Under the pieces are notes generated by a model. It was given only the letters and a program-made list of their open reading frames with translations, had not been told where the DNA came from and ran no database searches. Below are positions 25,175-34,379 of a DNA stretch of 64,000 nt, in pieces. Each line of letters starts with the position of its first letter. Position 1 is the stretch's first letter. Source of the DNA: Deltaproteobacteria bacterium (lineage in GTDB: Bacteria > Desulfobacterota > Binatia > UBA1149 > SPBQ01); NCBI GenBank assembly GCA_029262375.1, contig JAJCZM010000007.1, positions 224,559 through 288,558 on the forward strand, read 5' to 3'. The position numbers and the translations under genes are program-made.

Positions 25175-26824
25175 ATGCAACACAGCATACCTGCAATGAC
25201 AGTTCTCGATGCTGCTCAACCGAAGTACCACATCACGCTGCGAACTCGCGTGGTTGCGACCGGCGTACTACTGCTCTGCGAGTACCTGACCGCAAGCGCG
25301 CTGATCGATGCGACGGTCATGAACCGGTTGTTCAGCTTGCCTGAGGGAACCTTCTCCCTCGGCATGCTCGGTCCTCTCGTACTTGCGATCGCCACTGCCA
25401 TCATCGGCCTTCGTGGCGAGGCGCTACTACGCGAGTTCCGAGCAGCACGCGACCATGACCGCGTCGCGGTCGTCATCGCCGCATGGCTCCTGGCCCATAT
25501 CGCCTGCTTCGCGGTGGCGCTGGGGATTCCGTACTACCTGACAGCCGTGCAAGCGGCACCCGAGACGACGTCCGTCCTATGGCTGATCACGTGGTGCGTT
25601 TCGTCGGTACTGGCGCTGATCGCCGGAACGCAGCTCGTCATGCCATGGCGTGTTTGGAGATCGCTCGCACGGCGCATGGGATTGTCCATTGTGATCGGCA
25701 CGCTGGTCGGCGTCGCTGCCTGGGCGGGAGCGATGAGCGCAGGGCATCTCTGGGGACCGCTCGGCTGGCTGACGCTACACTCGGTAGCGGCGGTACTATC
25801 AGCGATCACCCCGGATGTTCGTATGGTGGCCTCCGAGAACCTCATCGCGATACGCGACTTCGCCGTAGTCATCGCACCGCAGTGCGCAGGCTACGAAGGC
25901 ATTGGTCTGATCGCGGTGTACCTGATCGCGCTCCTGTACGTACTACGCTACGAACTCCGACTACCTCGCGCCCTGCTGATCATCCCCCTGGGCATCGCGC
26001 TCGTATGGATGGCGAACGTGGTTCGCCTGTCGGCTCTCGTATGGATCGGGGGGTACTGGTCGCCGGAGATCGCGCTCAACGGCTTCCATTCGAAGAGCGG
26101 TTGGGTTCTGTTCTGCGCAGTCGCGCTGCTCATGGGCATGGTCGCACGTCGTTCTACGATCGCCCGACTCCCGGATGAAGCAGCAACTCTGAAGCGGAGC
26201 GTAGCCCCGTCCGCTGCGTACCTACTACCCCTTGTCGCCCTGATGGCATCGAGCCTGATGACCGGAACGTTCGCCGCGGGCTACGACCCTTTCTACCCTG
26301 TGGCCTACCTGGTCGCTGCCGCGACGTTCCTGCACTATCGATCCGAGCACCGCAGCGTTCGGCCGTCCTGGCACTGGGCAGCCCCGGCCACCGGCATCGC
26401 CGTCGCCGTGATCTGGGTGTCGACCCTCGGTAGTGCCGCCCCGGAGCCGCATCCGGTAATGGCATCGGGCTGGCCTGCAGCGGTGATCTTCGCGTGGCTC
26501 GCAATCCGAATCATCGGCTCAATCGCGATAGTACCGGTCATAGAAGAACTCGCGTTTCGCGGATACTTACTCCGACGCTTCACCGCGCCCGACTTCCATG
26601 AGGTTTCGCTCAGAGCGGTCGGCTGGGGCGCAATCCTCGCGTCGTCGCTGGCGTTCGGACTACTTCACCAGCGTTGGATTGTCGGAGTCATCGCCGGCCT
26701 GCTGTTCGCGTGGACCGCGAAGCGAACCGGACGACTGTCCGATGCCATCGTCGCGCACGCCGTCGCGAACGCAGGGATTGCTGCGTACGCAGTGACGACC
26801 GGTCACTGGTCGCTAATCGGCTAA
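25175..26824 (+). CDS. Exosortase fused to CPBP-family protease (exosortase E type)
   Basis: A 549-residue polytopic membrane protein. The N-terminal half is an exosortase with the triad Cys237 ('PQCAGYEG'), Arg284 ('NVVRLSAL') and His305 ('GFHSKSGW'). The C-terminal half is a CPBP/CAAX-type intramembrane protease with 'EELAFRGYL' (E457, E458, R462), His498 and His528 ('AHAVANAG'). This fused layout is that of exosortase E/protease of VPEID-CTERM systems, which process and anchor surface proteins. The reading frame is open upstream to 24935 but that part is antisense to another gene. ATG at 25175 is the first plausible start; 25196 is an alternative. No VPEID-type C-terminus was seen among the secreted proteins here. 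Confidence 0.85.
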   Translation: MQHSIPAMTVLDAAQPKYHITLRTRVVATGVLLLCEYLTASALIDATVMNRLFSLPEGTFSLGMLGPLVLAIATAIIGLRGEALLREFRAARDHDRVAVVIAAWLLAHIACFAVALGIPYYLTAVQAAPETTSVLWLITWCVSSVLALIAGTQLVMPWRVWRSLARRMGLSIVIGTLVGVAAWAGAMSAGHLWGPLGWLTLHSVAAVLSAITPDVRMVASENLIAIRDFAVVIAPQCAGYEGIGLIAVYLIALLYVLRYELRLPRALLIIPLGIALVWMANVVRLSALVWIGGYWSPEIALNGFHSKSGWVLFCAVALLMGMVARRSTIARLPDEAATLKRSVAPSAAYLLPLVALMASSLMTGTFAAGYDPFYPVAYLVAAATFLHYRSEHRSVRPSWHWAAPATGIAVAVIWVSTLGSAAPEPHPVMASGWPAAVIFAWLAIRIIGSIAIVPVIEELAFRGYLLRRFTAPDFHEVSLRAVGWGAILASSLAFGLLHQRWIVGVIAGLLFAWTAKRTGRLSDAIVAHAVANAGIAAYAVTTGHWSLIG

Positions 26825-26896
26825 CGCACTCACGTGACGCACCACCAGGCGTGCGAGAACGTCGGCGAATGCCTCCTGCCGCTCCATGATCACATT

Positions 26897-27060
26897 TGCA
26901 ACCTTGGCCCAGGGCTCCTCGGTGGCGGGATTGATGGATTTCATCGTGGCGGCGCCCTCCGCGGCCTCCACTCACCGTCAATAAACAGTCCGAACTCTTT
27001 CGTGATCTCCTCCGAGACGTTGAGGCCCTCCGGCAGGTACCGGGATCGGTTTTTCTTATG
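26897..27060 (-). pseudogene. Aldehyde dehydrogenase N-terminal relic
   Basis: Minus-strand translation gives 'LPEGLNVSEEITKEFGLFIDGEW', then a stop and frame change at about 26942, then 'SINPATEEPWAKVA'. This is the N-terminal pattern of NAD-dependent aldehyde dehydrogenases (FIDGEW ... INPATEE). After about 45 residues the similarity ends, and no ATG or catalytic part exists, so only a decayed fragment remains. The 311-nt gap 26825-27135 holds this relic and a regulator-like palindrome, nothing else. Confidence 0.6.
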
Positions 27061-27095
27061 CGCCGCGGCGGATACTGGCAAACCTCTTGACGTAA

Positions 27096-27113
27096 CCTTA
27101 TCGGTCGGTAAGG
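27096..27113. promoter_or_regulatory. TetR-type operator-like palindrome
   Basis: CCTTATCGG-TCGGTAAGG is an 18-bp inverted repeat with 7 of 9 positions matching. It resembles operators of TetR-family fatty-acid or aldehyde regulators (core ACCGACCGGTCGGT). It sits between the aldehyde dehydrogenase relic and the phosphatase-like gene, so it may be left over from the lost gene or may now control the latter. Confidence 0.5.
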
Positions 27114-27135
27114 CTTGTCATAGTCTAAACGGAGC

Positions 27136-27753
27136 ATGCCGCCATCGTCTGAGCGACGAATCGGCCCGGCACTATTCGATCCCGTGAGTACAGAACAGCC
27201 CCCACCTTATAAAGGTGCCTATTGGGTAACCCCCGGTGAGTTACTCGCCGGCCCCTACCCGATCCCGCACCACGCATCGCCCGAAGAAATCGATGAGATC
27301 CTGAGCGGTCTACTCGATGCCGGCATTCGATCCATCGTAGATCTCATGTTCCAGGAAGAGATCAACGATCACGAACAGGGGGTGCAATACGTTCGTTACG
27401 AGGATCGCATTGAGGTGCTCGCAAAAAAGCGCGACACACTGGTGGAGATCCAGACCCACTCGATCGATGCGGCGTCACCGCCTCCGGTGCAGGAATTGGA
27501 ACTCATCGTCGATGCGATCGACGCCGAAATCGACGGCCGCAACAGCCCCACCCTCGTTCATTGTTCGGACGGGGACGGGCGCACCGGGCTCATCGTCGGC
27601 TGCTATCTCGCGCGCCACGGTGTCGCATCGGGACCGGAAGTGATCGAGAAGATCAGCGAACTACGCGCCTTCGACCCCGATCTCGCCGAACAAAAATCCC
27701 CCAGCAACATCGTCCAAGAACGAATCGTCACAAGGTGGAAAGCAGGTCAGTGA
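27136..27753 (+). CDS. Protein tyrosine/dual-specificity phosphatase-like protein
   Basis: A 205-residue protein with the phosphatase P-loop HCxxGxxR, seen as 'VHCSDGDGRTG' (Cys143, Arg149). The upstream part has 'LLAGPYPIP', which resembles the start of cytosolic dual-specificity phosphatases. The three Asp/Gly inside the loop are unusual and give it a more acidic character than typical. Its substrate may be a phosphoprotein, phosphoinositide or nucleotide. The ATG has GGAG only 1 nt before it; GTG at 27184 is an alternative start. It is followed by a hairpin and the acyl-CoA synthetase. Confidence 0.75.
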   Translation: MPPSSERRIGPALFDPVSTEQPPPYKGAYWVTPGELLAGPYPIPHHASPEEIDEILSGLLDAGIRSIVDLMFQEEINDHEQGVQYVRYEDRIEVLAKKRDTLVEIQTHSIDAASPPPVQELELIVDAIDAEIDGRNSPTLVHCSDGDGRTGLIVGCYLARHGVASGPEVIEKISELRAFDPDLAEQKSPSNIVQERIVTRWKAGQ

Positions 27754-27754
27754 G

Positions 27755-27786
27755 CAAACATAGCGCGTGCACGCGCGCTATGTTTG
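27755..27786 (+). terminator. Strong 13-bp hairpin after the phosphatase gene
   Basis: CAAACATAGCGCG-tgcacg-CGCGCTATGTTTG is a perfect 13-bp inverted repeat beginning 2 nt after the stop. It has no clear T-run, so termination would be weak or would need help; it may instead stabilise the upstream mRNA. Confidence 0.5.
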
Positions 27787-27817
27787 CGAACGCCGGCGAG
27801 CCAGCGAGCCGGCAACC

Positions 27818-29350
27818 ATGAACCTAGCCGCGCAGATCATCGCCCGTCTGACGACGGACACGTCGCGCGCCGCCCTCACGCTTCTCGACGACTACGGCGC
27901 AGCCACGGTCACCTATAGCAGATCAGACCTCATCGAACGCATCGGCGCTTGGGGGACAGCGCTTCGGATGTCAGGGATCATCCCGGGCACACCCGTCGGC
28001 GTCGCGCTCACGCGCGACCTCGACCTCGTAGCCGTCCACATTGCAGCGCTTGCCGCCGGCACTCCCATCGTGCCGATCAACACGTCGCTCGCCGAAGGCG
28101 AACTCTCGAGGCTGCTCGCCGCGGCAAACCCCGCGCTGGTGATCTCGGACCCGCGTTTCGCCAGGAAACATCGCGCCAATGCAGAGCGCGCAGGGTGCAG
28201 CTGGTGGCTCACGGGCCCATCTGATCTTGACGGGCTCGACGGGCTCGACCCGCACGGGCTGTTCTCGCGGCCGAATCTCTCGGCGGTCGGCGCACTGTCG
28301 GCCTGCCCTACGCCGGACGAACAGGCCGCACTGCTTTTGTTCACATCGGGAACGACCGGGAACGCGAAGAGCGTTCCGCTCAGCCATCGAAATCTCGCTA
28401 GCAATCTGGAAGCGCTGGAATCCGCCTGGGAGCGCAGTCAAGACGATCGCCTCCTGCACATGCTTCCCGCTCACCACTTCCATGGCCTCGTGCTCGCACT
28501 GTACGGCAGCCTTACGTGCGGAAACGAAATCTTCCTGCTCCCCCGCTTCGATGCTCGCGCCGCACTCGACGCCGTACGGTCATTGCGCTGCAACCTGCTG
28601 ATGGGCGTACCGACGATGTACGCACGCATGCTCGGCGCCGCCGTCGCCGCCGACGATCTCGCGACGGTAACGCGGGCGCTGTCGGGATCGGCACCGCTGG
28701 CCGCTAAAACCTGGCACGCTTTCCACGAGAGGTTCGGCGTGCAGTTGGTTGAACGCTACGGCCTGACCGAAACCTGCATCGTGACGACCAACCCGGTCGA
28801 TGCCCCCCGTGCCGGCAGCGTCGGCAAAGCCGTCGCAGATACAGAAATCGCTTTTCATCTGGATGGCTCCTACGAGCGCGGCGCCGACGTACGCGGAGAG
28901 ATCTGCGTACGCGGCCCCGGTGTAACCGCCGGCTATGGGAACGACGCACAGGCAAACACCGACGCGTTTCGTGACGGATGGTTTCACACCGGCGACCTGG
29001 GGCGCAGCGACGACGACGGCTTCGTCTGGATCGACGGTCGCATCAAGGAACTCATCATCGTCGGTGGATCGAACGTCATTCCCGCTGAGGTAGAACACGC
29101 GTTCGACGAGATCGAAGGGATCTCAGAACTCGCCGTCAGAGGAGCGCCAGATGAAGACCTCGGTGAGGTCGTGGCGGCGTTCGTCGTCGCGACCAGCGGC
29201 AACCAAGCCGCGATAGAGAAGAAAATGCGCGCCGCCGCAGAGCACTCGCTCGCCGGCTACAAACGCCCGCGTCGCTACGTCTTCCTCGAAGAGCTACCGC
29301 GAAACGCGATGGGCAAGATTGACGGGAAAGCGCTCAGCGATGCGCTTTGA
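27818..29350 (+). CDS. AMP-dependent acyl-CoA synthetase
   Basis: A 510-residue adenylate-forming enzyme. Motifs in order: 'LLLFTSGTTGNAKSVPLSH' (AMP-binding loop), 'YGLTET', 'GWFHTGDLG' and 'IDGRIKELIIVGGSNV', and the terminal 'PRNAMGKID' with the catalytic Lys. It converts a carboxylic acid, CoA and ATP to acyl-CoA; the chain length is not predictable from these motifs. The start is ATG at 27818; the reading frame is open back to 27767 through the hairpin and is less likely coding there. It overlaps smpB tail to tail by 17 nt. Confidence 0.9.
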   Translation: MNLAAQIIARLTTDTSRAALTLLDDYGAATVTYSRSDLIERIGAWGTALRMSGIIPGTPVGVALTRDLDLVAVHIAALAAGTPIVPINTSLAEGELSRLLAAANPALVISDPRFARKHRANAERAGCSWWLTGPSDLDGLDGLDPHGLFSRPNLSAVGALSACPTPDEQAALLLFTSGTTGNAKSVPLSHRNLASNLEALESAWERSQDDRLLHMLPAHHFHGLVLALYGSLTCGNEIFLLPRFDARAALDAVRSLRCNLLMGVPTMYARMLGAAVAADDLATVTRALSGSAPLAAKTWHAFHERFGVQLVERYGLTETCIVTTNPVDAPRAGSVGKAVADTEIAFHLDGSYERGADVRGEICVRGPGVTAGYGNDAQANTDAFRDGWFHTGDLGRSDDDGFVWIDGRIKELIIVGGSNVIPAEVEHAFDEIEGISELAVRGAPDEDLGEVVAAFVVATSGNQAAIEKKMRAAAEHSLAGYKRPRRYVFLEELPRNAMGKIDGKALSDAL

Positions 29351-29798
29351 TCGCCCGATCCATCTCTTTCTTGACCTGACGTTCGCGCAACGCCGAGCGT
29401 TTGTCGTGCGCCTTCTTGCCCTTGGCTAGACAGAGTTCCGCCTTCGCACGCCCGCCTTTGAAATAGATCTTGGTGACGATGAGCGTGTGCCCCCGCTCCT
29501 TCACCTTGCCGACCAGTCGATCCAGCTCGCGCCGGTGCACTAGCAGCTTTCGCTCTCGCCGCGGCTCATGGTTGTTCTGCGCGGCCGCATCGTACGCCCC
29601 GATGTGACAGCCAACTAGATAGAGTTCGCCGTTCTTGATGCGCACGTGCGAGTCGGTCAGGTTGCACTTGCCCGTGCGGATCGCCTTGACCTCGGTGCCG
29701 AGCAGCATGATGCCGGCCTCCATCTGATCCTCGATGAGGTAGAGATGCCGGGCCTTCTTGTTCTTAACCGTCGGGCTATCGTCTTTCGGAGCGGCCAC
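29334..29798 (-). CDS. smpB: SsrA-binding protein SmpB
   Basis: A 154-residue SmpB of normal length with 'NKKARHLYLIEDQMEAGI' (N-terminal), 'LLGTEVKAIR', 'NLTDSHVRI' and the basic C-terminal 'KAHDKR', which lies in the mRNA channel of stalled ribosomes. It binds tmRNA (1481-1830) for trans-translation. The start is GTG; an extended -10 box lies 6 nt upstream, so the mRNA is probably leaderless and no Shine-Dalgarno is seen. It is convergent with the acyl-CoA synthetase gene. Confidence 0.96.
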   Translation of the reverse strand: MAAPKDDSPTVKNKKARHLYLIEDQMEAGIMLLGTEVKAIRTGKCNLTDSHVRIKNGELYLVGCHIGAYDAAAQNNHEPRRERKLLVHRRELDRLVGKVKERGHTLIVTKIYFKGGRAKAELCLAKGKKAHDKRSALRERQVKKEMDRAIKAHR

Positions 29799-29804
29799 GG
29801 CGCG

Positions 29805-29813
29805 AGCCTAGCA
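29805..29813 (-). promoter_or_regulatory. Extended -10 promoter of smpB
   Basis: Minus-strand TGC-TAGGCT is an extended -10 element that ends 6 nt before the GTG start. No good -35 is visible. The geometry equals that at nagZ. Confidence 0.5.
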
Positions 29814-29860
29814 TAGGATTGCGACAACCGCGCATTCAGAGTCTTGACCCGTACTTTGTC

Positions 29861-31321
29861 TCAGCAGATCTTGCAGTTCGGGTCAGTATCAAGACCGACG
29901 CCGGTCTGCAGGATGATCAGTGCATCGGTTGCCGTGATGACGCCGGAACCGTCGGCATCGCAGACACACAGCGAACATGACAGTGTTCCGACGGCCGTGC
30001 GCAGGGCAGCCAGCGCGTCCGTCGCCGTGACGATTCCATCGAACGTTGCATCTCCACAGGGAGATTGACCGCTCACCCGTCGCGCGTAGACGCCCGATCC
30101 GTCACCGTCGAGCGCGGAATCGCGCCACGCAACAGTGATCGTCGGGTTTGCGCCATCGGTCGAAATCACCACCGGCCGTTCCTGTCGATCGTCTTCGACG
30201 GTGTTCATCAAGACATTGCCGGTAATCGGAAGCCCTTCATCGTCGAAGCGCCGCATGTAGGTGCCGGTGAGGTTCTCATCACGATCTTCCCAGACCACCG
30301 CGAACGAGCCGCTCGCCTCCAGATAGGGCTGCGGGTGGAACGGATCCGTCGGCGACGCAATTGGAATCAGAAAATCGTCGGTCTTGGCCACACCGTTGGC
30401 ACCGAACACCCGCTGGTAAATGACGCGGCCCGCTCGGTTGTCCTGCCACGCAACGACGAAATCCCCGCTCGCGTTCGACGAAACGTTGGGATCGGCCTGG
30501 CTATTGTCTGTTACCGTATTGACGAGTATGTCGCCGCTGCTCGCGATGCCCGTCGAATCGAAGATACGCGCGAACACGTCCTTCCCCTCGCCGATATCGC
30601 CGCTGACTTGAAACTCGCTCTGCCAAACGACGACGAAGTCGTCCCCCGGCAAAACGGCAACGACAGGTCCGCCTTCGACCGCACCGAATTGGTCGTTCGT
30701 CGTGTAGGCGTTGACTTGGAACTCGTCGCCGATCGCCGTGCCGGTTGCGTCGAAGATTCGTGCGAAGACTCCCGCGCCGTCCCCATCTTGAGCACTATCG
30801 CCATCCCAGACGGCGACGAAGCCGTCACCGAGCGCAGCCAACGAGACGTTACGCTGGAATCCCGTCGTGTACGTATTGAGCTGAAACTCGCCACCACTGG
30901 GGTCACCGGCGGCCGTGAATCGCTGCGCGTATACCTCAGTGCGAGCACCCGAAATCTGGCCGGTGCTCTCCCAAGCGATGACGAAGCCGCCGCCCTCGAG
31001 CGTGGTCAGACTCGGTACGGCCTGCGAATCGGTCGTGAACGAGTTGACCTGGAACTCACTCCCGAGGGCTGCGCCGTCGCTCCCGAAACGCTGCGCGACG
31101 ACCGCATCGCCGTCGCCGTCGCGATCTCCGCCCGACTGCCACGCCAAAACGAAGGCACCATCGCCGTGCCGCGCGATGTCGGGGCGCAGCTGCTCTCCGG
31201 TCGTGTAGGTGTTCACGCGAAAGTCCGCGGCTTCGAACACAACCTGTGAAAAGACGGAAGCCGGCGAAGCCAAGGCAAGGACCGCGGCGGCGCCACTGAC
31301 GAGGACGGGCATGTATTTCAT
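29861..31321 (-). CDS. Secreted repeat protein with C-terminal dockerin-like domain
   Basis: A 486-residue protein with a signal peptide (residues 1-26). It then has about seven repeats of about 50-60 residues with the theme 'FQVNTYTT..Q' and 'FVVAWQ', probably beta-propeller or beta-sandwich blades. The end holds two Ca-binding-type loops, 'CGDATFDGIVTATDALAALR' and 'CDADGSGVITATDALIILQ', the pattern of dockerin type I repeats with flanking Cys. It would be displayed or released outside the cell. It is a paralogue of the protein at 34584-36542. No enzymatic motif is seen. The start is ATG at 31321; a second Met follows three residues later. Confidence 0.75.
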   Translation of the reverse strand: MKYMPVLVSGAAAVLALASPASVFSQVVFEAADFRVNTYTTGEQLRPDIARHGDGAFVLAWQSGGDRDGDGDAVVAQRFGSDGAALGSEFQVNSFTTDSQAVPSLTTLEGGGFVIAWESTGQISGARTEVYAQRFTAAGDPSGGEFQLNTYTTGFQRNVSLAALGDGFVAVWDGDSAQDGDGAGVFARIFDATGTAIGDEFQVNAYTTNDQFGAVEGGPVVAVLPGDDFVVVWQSEFQVSGDIGEGKDVFARIFDSTGIASSGDILVNTVTDNSQADPNVSSNASGDFVVAWQDNRAGRVIYQRVFGANGVAKTDDFLIPIASPTDPFHPQPYLEASGSFAVVWEDRDENLTGTYMRRFDDEGLPITGNVLMNTVEDDRQERPVVISTDGANPTITVAWRDSALDGDGSGVYARRVSGQSPCGDATFDGIVTATDALAALRTAVGTLSCSLCVCDADGSGVITATDALIILQTGVGLDTDPNCKIC

Positions 31322-31649
31322 CGGAAGGAATGTAGCCAGAAGGCGATTTCTATGCGACTGGAGATGACACGCTCTCGCTCGACGCCGCCGCCTGTCGCCG
31401 ATTCCCGAGAATAGGATTCCAGTCTCGCAGATTCCTAAATCCGGTGACTCCCAACGTCATTCTTGCGAACCGCGCGGCCGCCATGTTGGCATGCATGCTG
31501 CAACCTATCCGGACAGACAATCCGTGGCGGTTGGATTTTGAGTAGAGCAACTGCGGCCTTCAGCCCCCGCCCGGCACAATGAGTTGCCACGGATTACACA
31601 CGTGGGGGGGCATGCCGCTCGTTGCTCATGGCAATCGACAGGGACACCC
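31322..31649. other. Divergent intergenic region, no gene seen
   Basis: These 328 nt lie between two divergent secreted-protein genes. They contain no convincing ORF and no RNA gene. A weak inverted repeat around 31591-31609 (CCACG and CGTGG arms) is the only structure I noticed. The plus-strand gene has AGGGA 5 nt before its ATG. Confidence 0.6.
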
Positions 31650-34343
31650 ATGACACACGTCGCAGACCGCGAGCATCCCACCCGTCTATCCCATCAACAG
31701 TTCAGCCTACCGCACGCGCTCGCGGCGTCCTTGGTTGTCGTGAGTGCGCTGCTGCTCAGCCCCGGCGATGTCACTGCCCAGATCAGCGGATTGGTCTTCG
31801 ATCAAAACGTCCAACCGATCGAAGGCGCACGGGTCGGCGTTCAAGCCAGCAACGAATGGACGCTCACGCTGGCCGACGGGAGCTACTCGATTGCAGACGC
31901 AACGGGCTCGGTCACGGTCGTGGCCGCCAAGAAGGGTCACTACAACGAATCGATAGCCGTGACCGCGCCGTCGGCGACGGCGAATCTCTTTCTGTTCTTC
32001 GTGCCCGCTGAAGACGACCCGGCCTATACGTTCGTCGATCCCGACGACTGCGGTTCGTGTCACCCGGACCAACTGTCGCAGTGGACCGGCTCGCCGATGG
32101 CGAAAGCCGGTACCAATACTTGGGTCCACGACATCTACAGCGGCACCGGCACGCCGGGCGGTATGGGAGGATTCGTCTACCTGAACGATTCGGTGTTCGC
32201 CGGTCACAACCCGGAATCCGAGTGTGCCTCGTGCCACCAGCCCGAGTCATGGATGGACGATCCCTTCAGTGCCATGGTTGGCATTCCTTCGAGCGACCCG
32301 AAAGTTCTACACGGCGTCTCGTGCGACATCTGCCACAAGATTGCCGACATCGACGAAACCAAACTCAACTTCCCCGGCCTCTTCCCCGGCCACGTGACGG
32401 TTACCCGTCCCGACACGTCCACATCGCACCAGGTGCAGTACGGCTTGCTCGGAGACACGGATTTCGAGGCCATCGGTAGCATGCGCGCGTCCTACCAGCC
32501 TCAGCTTGCCTCCGAGGTCTGCGCAGCCTGCCACCAAGACAAGAACGATCCCGATGAAGACGGTGACTTCGAAGAAGCGAACGGCGTAATCTCGGAACCG
32601 ACCTACTTCGAGTGGGACGTCTCGCCGTACGCGGACCCCGAGTCTCCGTACTACGCGACCTGCGTCGACTGCCACATGATGCCGTCGGGCGAGATTGAGG
32701 CCTGCAATGCGCTCGACCCACCGTTGTTAAGAGATCCCTCGACACTGCGAAGCCATCGCATCGAAGGCACGACACCCTACTACCTGGAGAACGCCGCCGA
32801 TCTCGCGCTCGATGCCTACCTGGTCGGATCGACGCTGCACGTCGAGGCAACGGTGACCAATTCGTTGACGGGGCACCACGTGCCGACCGGCGTAACGGTT
32901 CGCAACATGATCCTGCTCGTCGAGGCCGAGCGCGTCGAGGACGCTACCGAGCTCACGCATACGGGAACGCAGGTAGTCCATGACCTCGGTGGTATCGGAG
33001 ACCCTGCGCAGGGCTACTATGCGGGCGAAGCCGGCAAGTTCTACTCAAAGGTGAACGAGGACGCCATGGGCAACGGTCCGACGTTCTTCACCGACGCGGT
33101 GACCATCAACTTCGACAACCGCATTCCCGCGCTTGCGTCCGATCCAACGAGCTACACGTTTGCCGTTCCTCCGGGCGACGGCACGCTGCTCGTCGAAGCA
33201 CGCCTGATTTACCGGCGCGCGTTCCGCTTCTTGGTCGATGCCAAGGGCTGGACCGAAGACGGACACGGCAATCCGTTGGCCGACGTCGCACCGCCTCACT
33301 ACGGCCATCTCATGGAATCGGCATCGCGCACGGTTCTAGCCGTTTCGTGCGCCGGGCAACCGCTTGGCGCGTCATGCTCGGATGGCAATCCATGTAACGG
33401 CTCAGAGACCTGCGATGGAGTCGGCAACTGCAACGCAGGCGTTGCGCTCGTTTGCGACGACGCGAACGGCTGCACGACCGACGTTTGTGATCCCGTTGCC
33501 GGATGCCAGTACACCAACAACACCGACCCGTGCAGCGACGGCGATGCCTGCACGACCGGAGATGCGTGCGCATCCGGCTCCTGCGTGAGTGGCGCGGCAC
33601 TGGACTGCAATGACGGCAATCCGTGCACCGACCTCACCTGCGACTCCGGAATAGGCTGCACCTACCCGCCGATCCCCGGCCCCTGCAGCGACGGTGATGC
33701 CTGCACGCTCGGTGACACGTGCGCGGCCGGCGTGTGCCAGCCGGGCACCGGCCCCGACTGCGACGACGGCGACCCGTGCACGACCGACACCTGCGACAGT
33801 AATGGCGGGTGCATGAACACGGCCGAGCCGCCTGCGGGCTGCTTCGTTGCCGATGGCGCAAGCATCGACGTGCGCGACCGCGATCAGGATTCGAAAGATC
33901 GCATCAAGCTGAGTTGGCGCGGCGCGACGCCTGCCGCGGACGTCGGGACGCCGTGGACGACGACGAACTACGCGCTATGCGTCTACGACACCAGCGGCGA
34001 GGAACCGTCGGTGGCAGCCACGCTGCGTCTACCCGCCGGAGCGAGCTGGGAGGACCGCGGCGCAGGAAGCATCCGCTACAAGGACTCGGCCGTCTCACCC
34101 GACGGCGTGAAAGTTTTCGATCTGGCGCCGCGCGCCAACGGCACGTCGAGAATGAAGTTCGTCGCGAGCGGCGCAAATACACCGACGCCGACGCCGGTGA
34201 CTCCACTGCTCATGTTCGAGCAAGATCCCGGTCTCGTGACCGCCCTGATCAACGACGAGACGAGCAGTTGCTGGACGACGACGTTCCCGCGTGCGGGCAA
34301 TCGACGCCACAAGGTGGATCGCTTCAAGAGTCGGGCGCCGTAA
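31650..34343 (+). CDS. Secreted five-haem cytochrome c with Cys-rich repeats
   Basis: An 897-residue protein. A signal segment ends around residue 45. It continues with a carboxypeptidase-regulatory-like beta domain ('ISGLVFDQNVQPIEGARVGV'), then five CxxCH sites (CGSCH, CASCH, CDICH, CAACH, CVDCH) in a cytochrome c554-like region. A beta-rich stretch follows, then about 150 residues of cysteine-rich repeats of the form C.DG(D/N)xCT..(D/T)xC (about residues 570-725). The last 170 residues form a domain shared with two other secreted proteins in the window. It probably moves electrons outside the cytoplasmic membrane. No nearby reductase partner is seen. Confidence 0.8.
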   Translation: MTHVADREHPTRLSHQQFSLPHALAASLVVVSALLLSPGDVTAQISGLVFDQNVQPIEGARVGVQASNEWTLTLADGSYSIADATGSVTVVAAKKGHYNESIAVTAPSATANLFLFFVPAEDDPAYTFVDPDDCGSCHPDQLSQWTGSPMAKAGTNTWVHDIYSGTGTPGGMGGFVYLNDSVFAGHNPESECASCHQPESWMDDPFSAMVGIPSSDPKVLHGVSCDICHKIADIDETKLNFPGLFPGHVTVTRPDTSTSHQVQYGLLGDTDFEAIGSMRASYQPQLASEVCAACHQDKNDPDEDGDFEEANGVISEPTYFEWDVSPYADPESPYYATCVDCHMMPSGEIEACNALDPPLLRDPSTLRSHRIEGTTPYYLENAADLALDAYLVGSTLHVEATVTNSLTGHHVPTGVTVRNMILLVEAERVEDATELTHTGTQVVHDLGGIGDPAQGYYAGEAGKFYSKVNEDAMGNGPTFFTDAVTINFDNRIPALASDPTSYTFAVPPGDGTLLVEARLIYRRAFRFLVDAKGWTEDGHGNPLADVAPPHYGHLMESASRTVLAVSCAGQPLGASCSDGNPCNGSETCDGVGNCNAGVALVCDDANGCTTDVCDPVAGCQYTNNTDPCSDGDACTTGDACASGSCVSGAALDCNDGNPCTDLTCDSGIGCTYPPIPGPCSDGDACTLGDTCAAGVCQPGTGPDCDDGDPCTTDTCDSNGGCMNTAEPPAGCFVADGASIDVRDRDQDSKDRIKLSWRGATPAADVGTPWTTTNYALCVYDTSGEEPSVAATLRLPAGASWEDRGAGSIRYKDSAVSPDGVKVFDLAPRANGTSRMKFVASGANTPTPTPVTPLLMFEQDPGLVTALINDETSSCWTTTFPRAGNRRHKVDRFKSRAP

Positions 34344-34379
34344 TGCGCGCACGAATACAATGGCGCTAGCACCGACTAT

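Noticed and set aside
30065..31249. A 394-codon open frame on the plus strand
   Set aside because: Antisense to the secreted repeat/dockerin-like gene; Arg-rich and without motifs.
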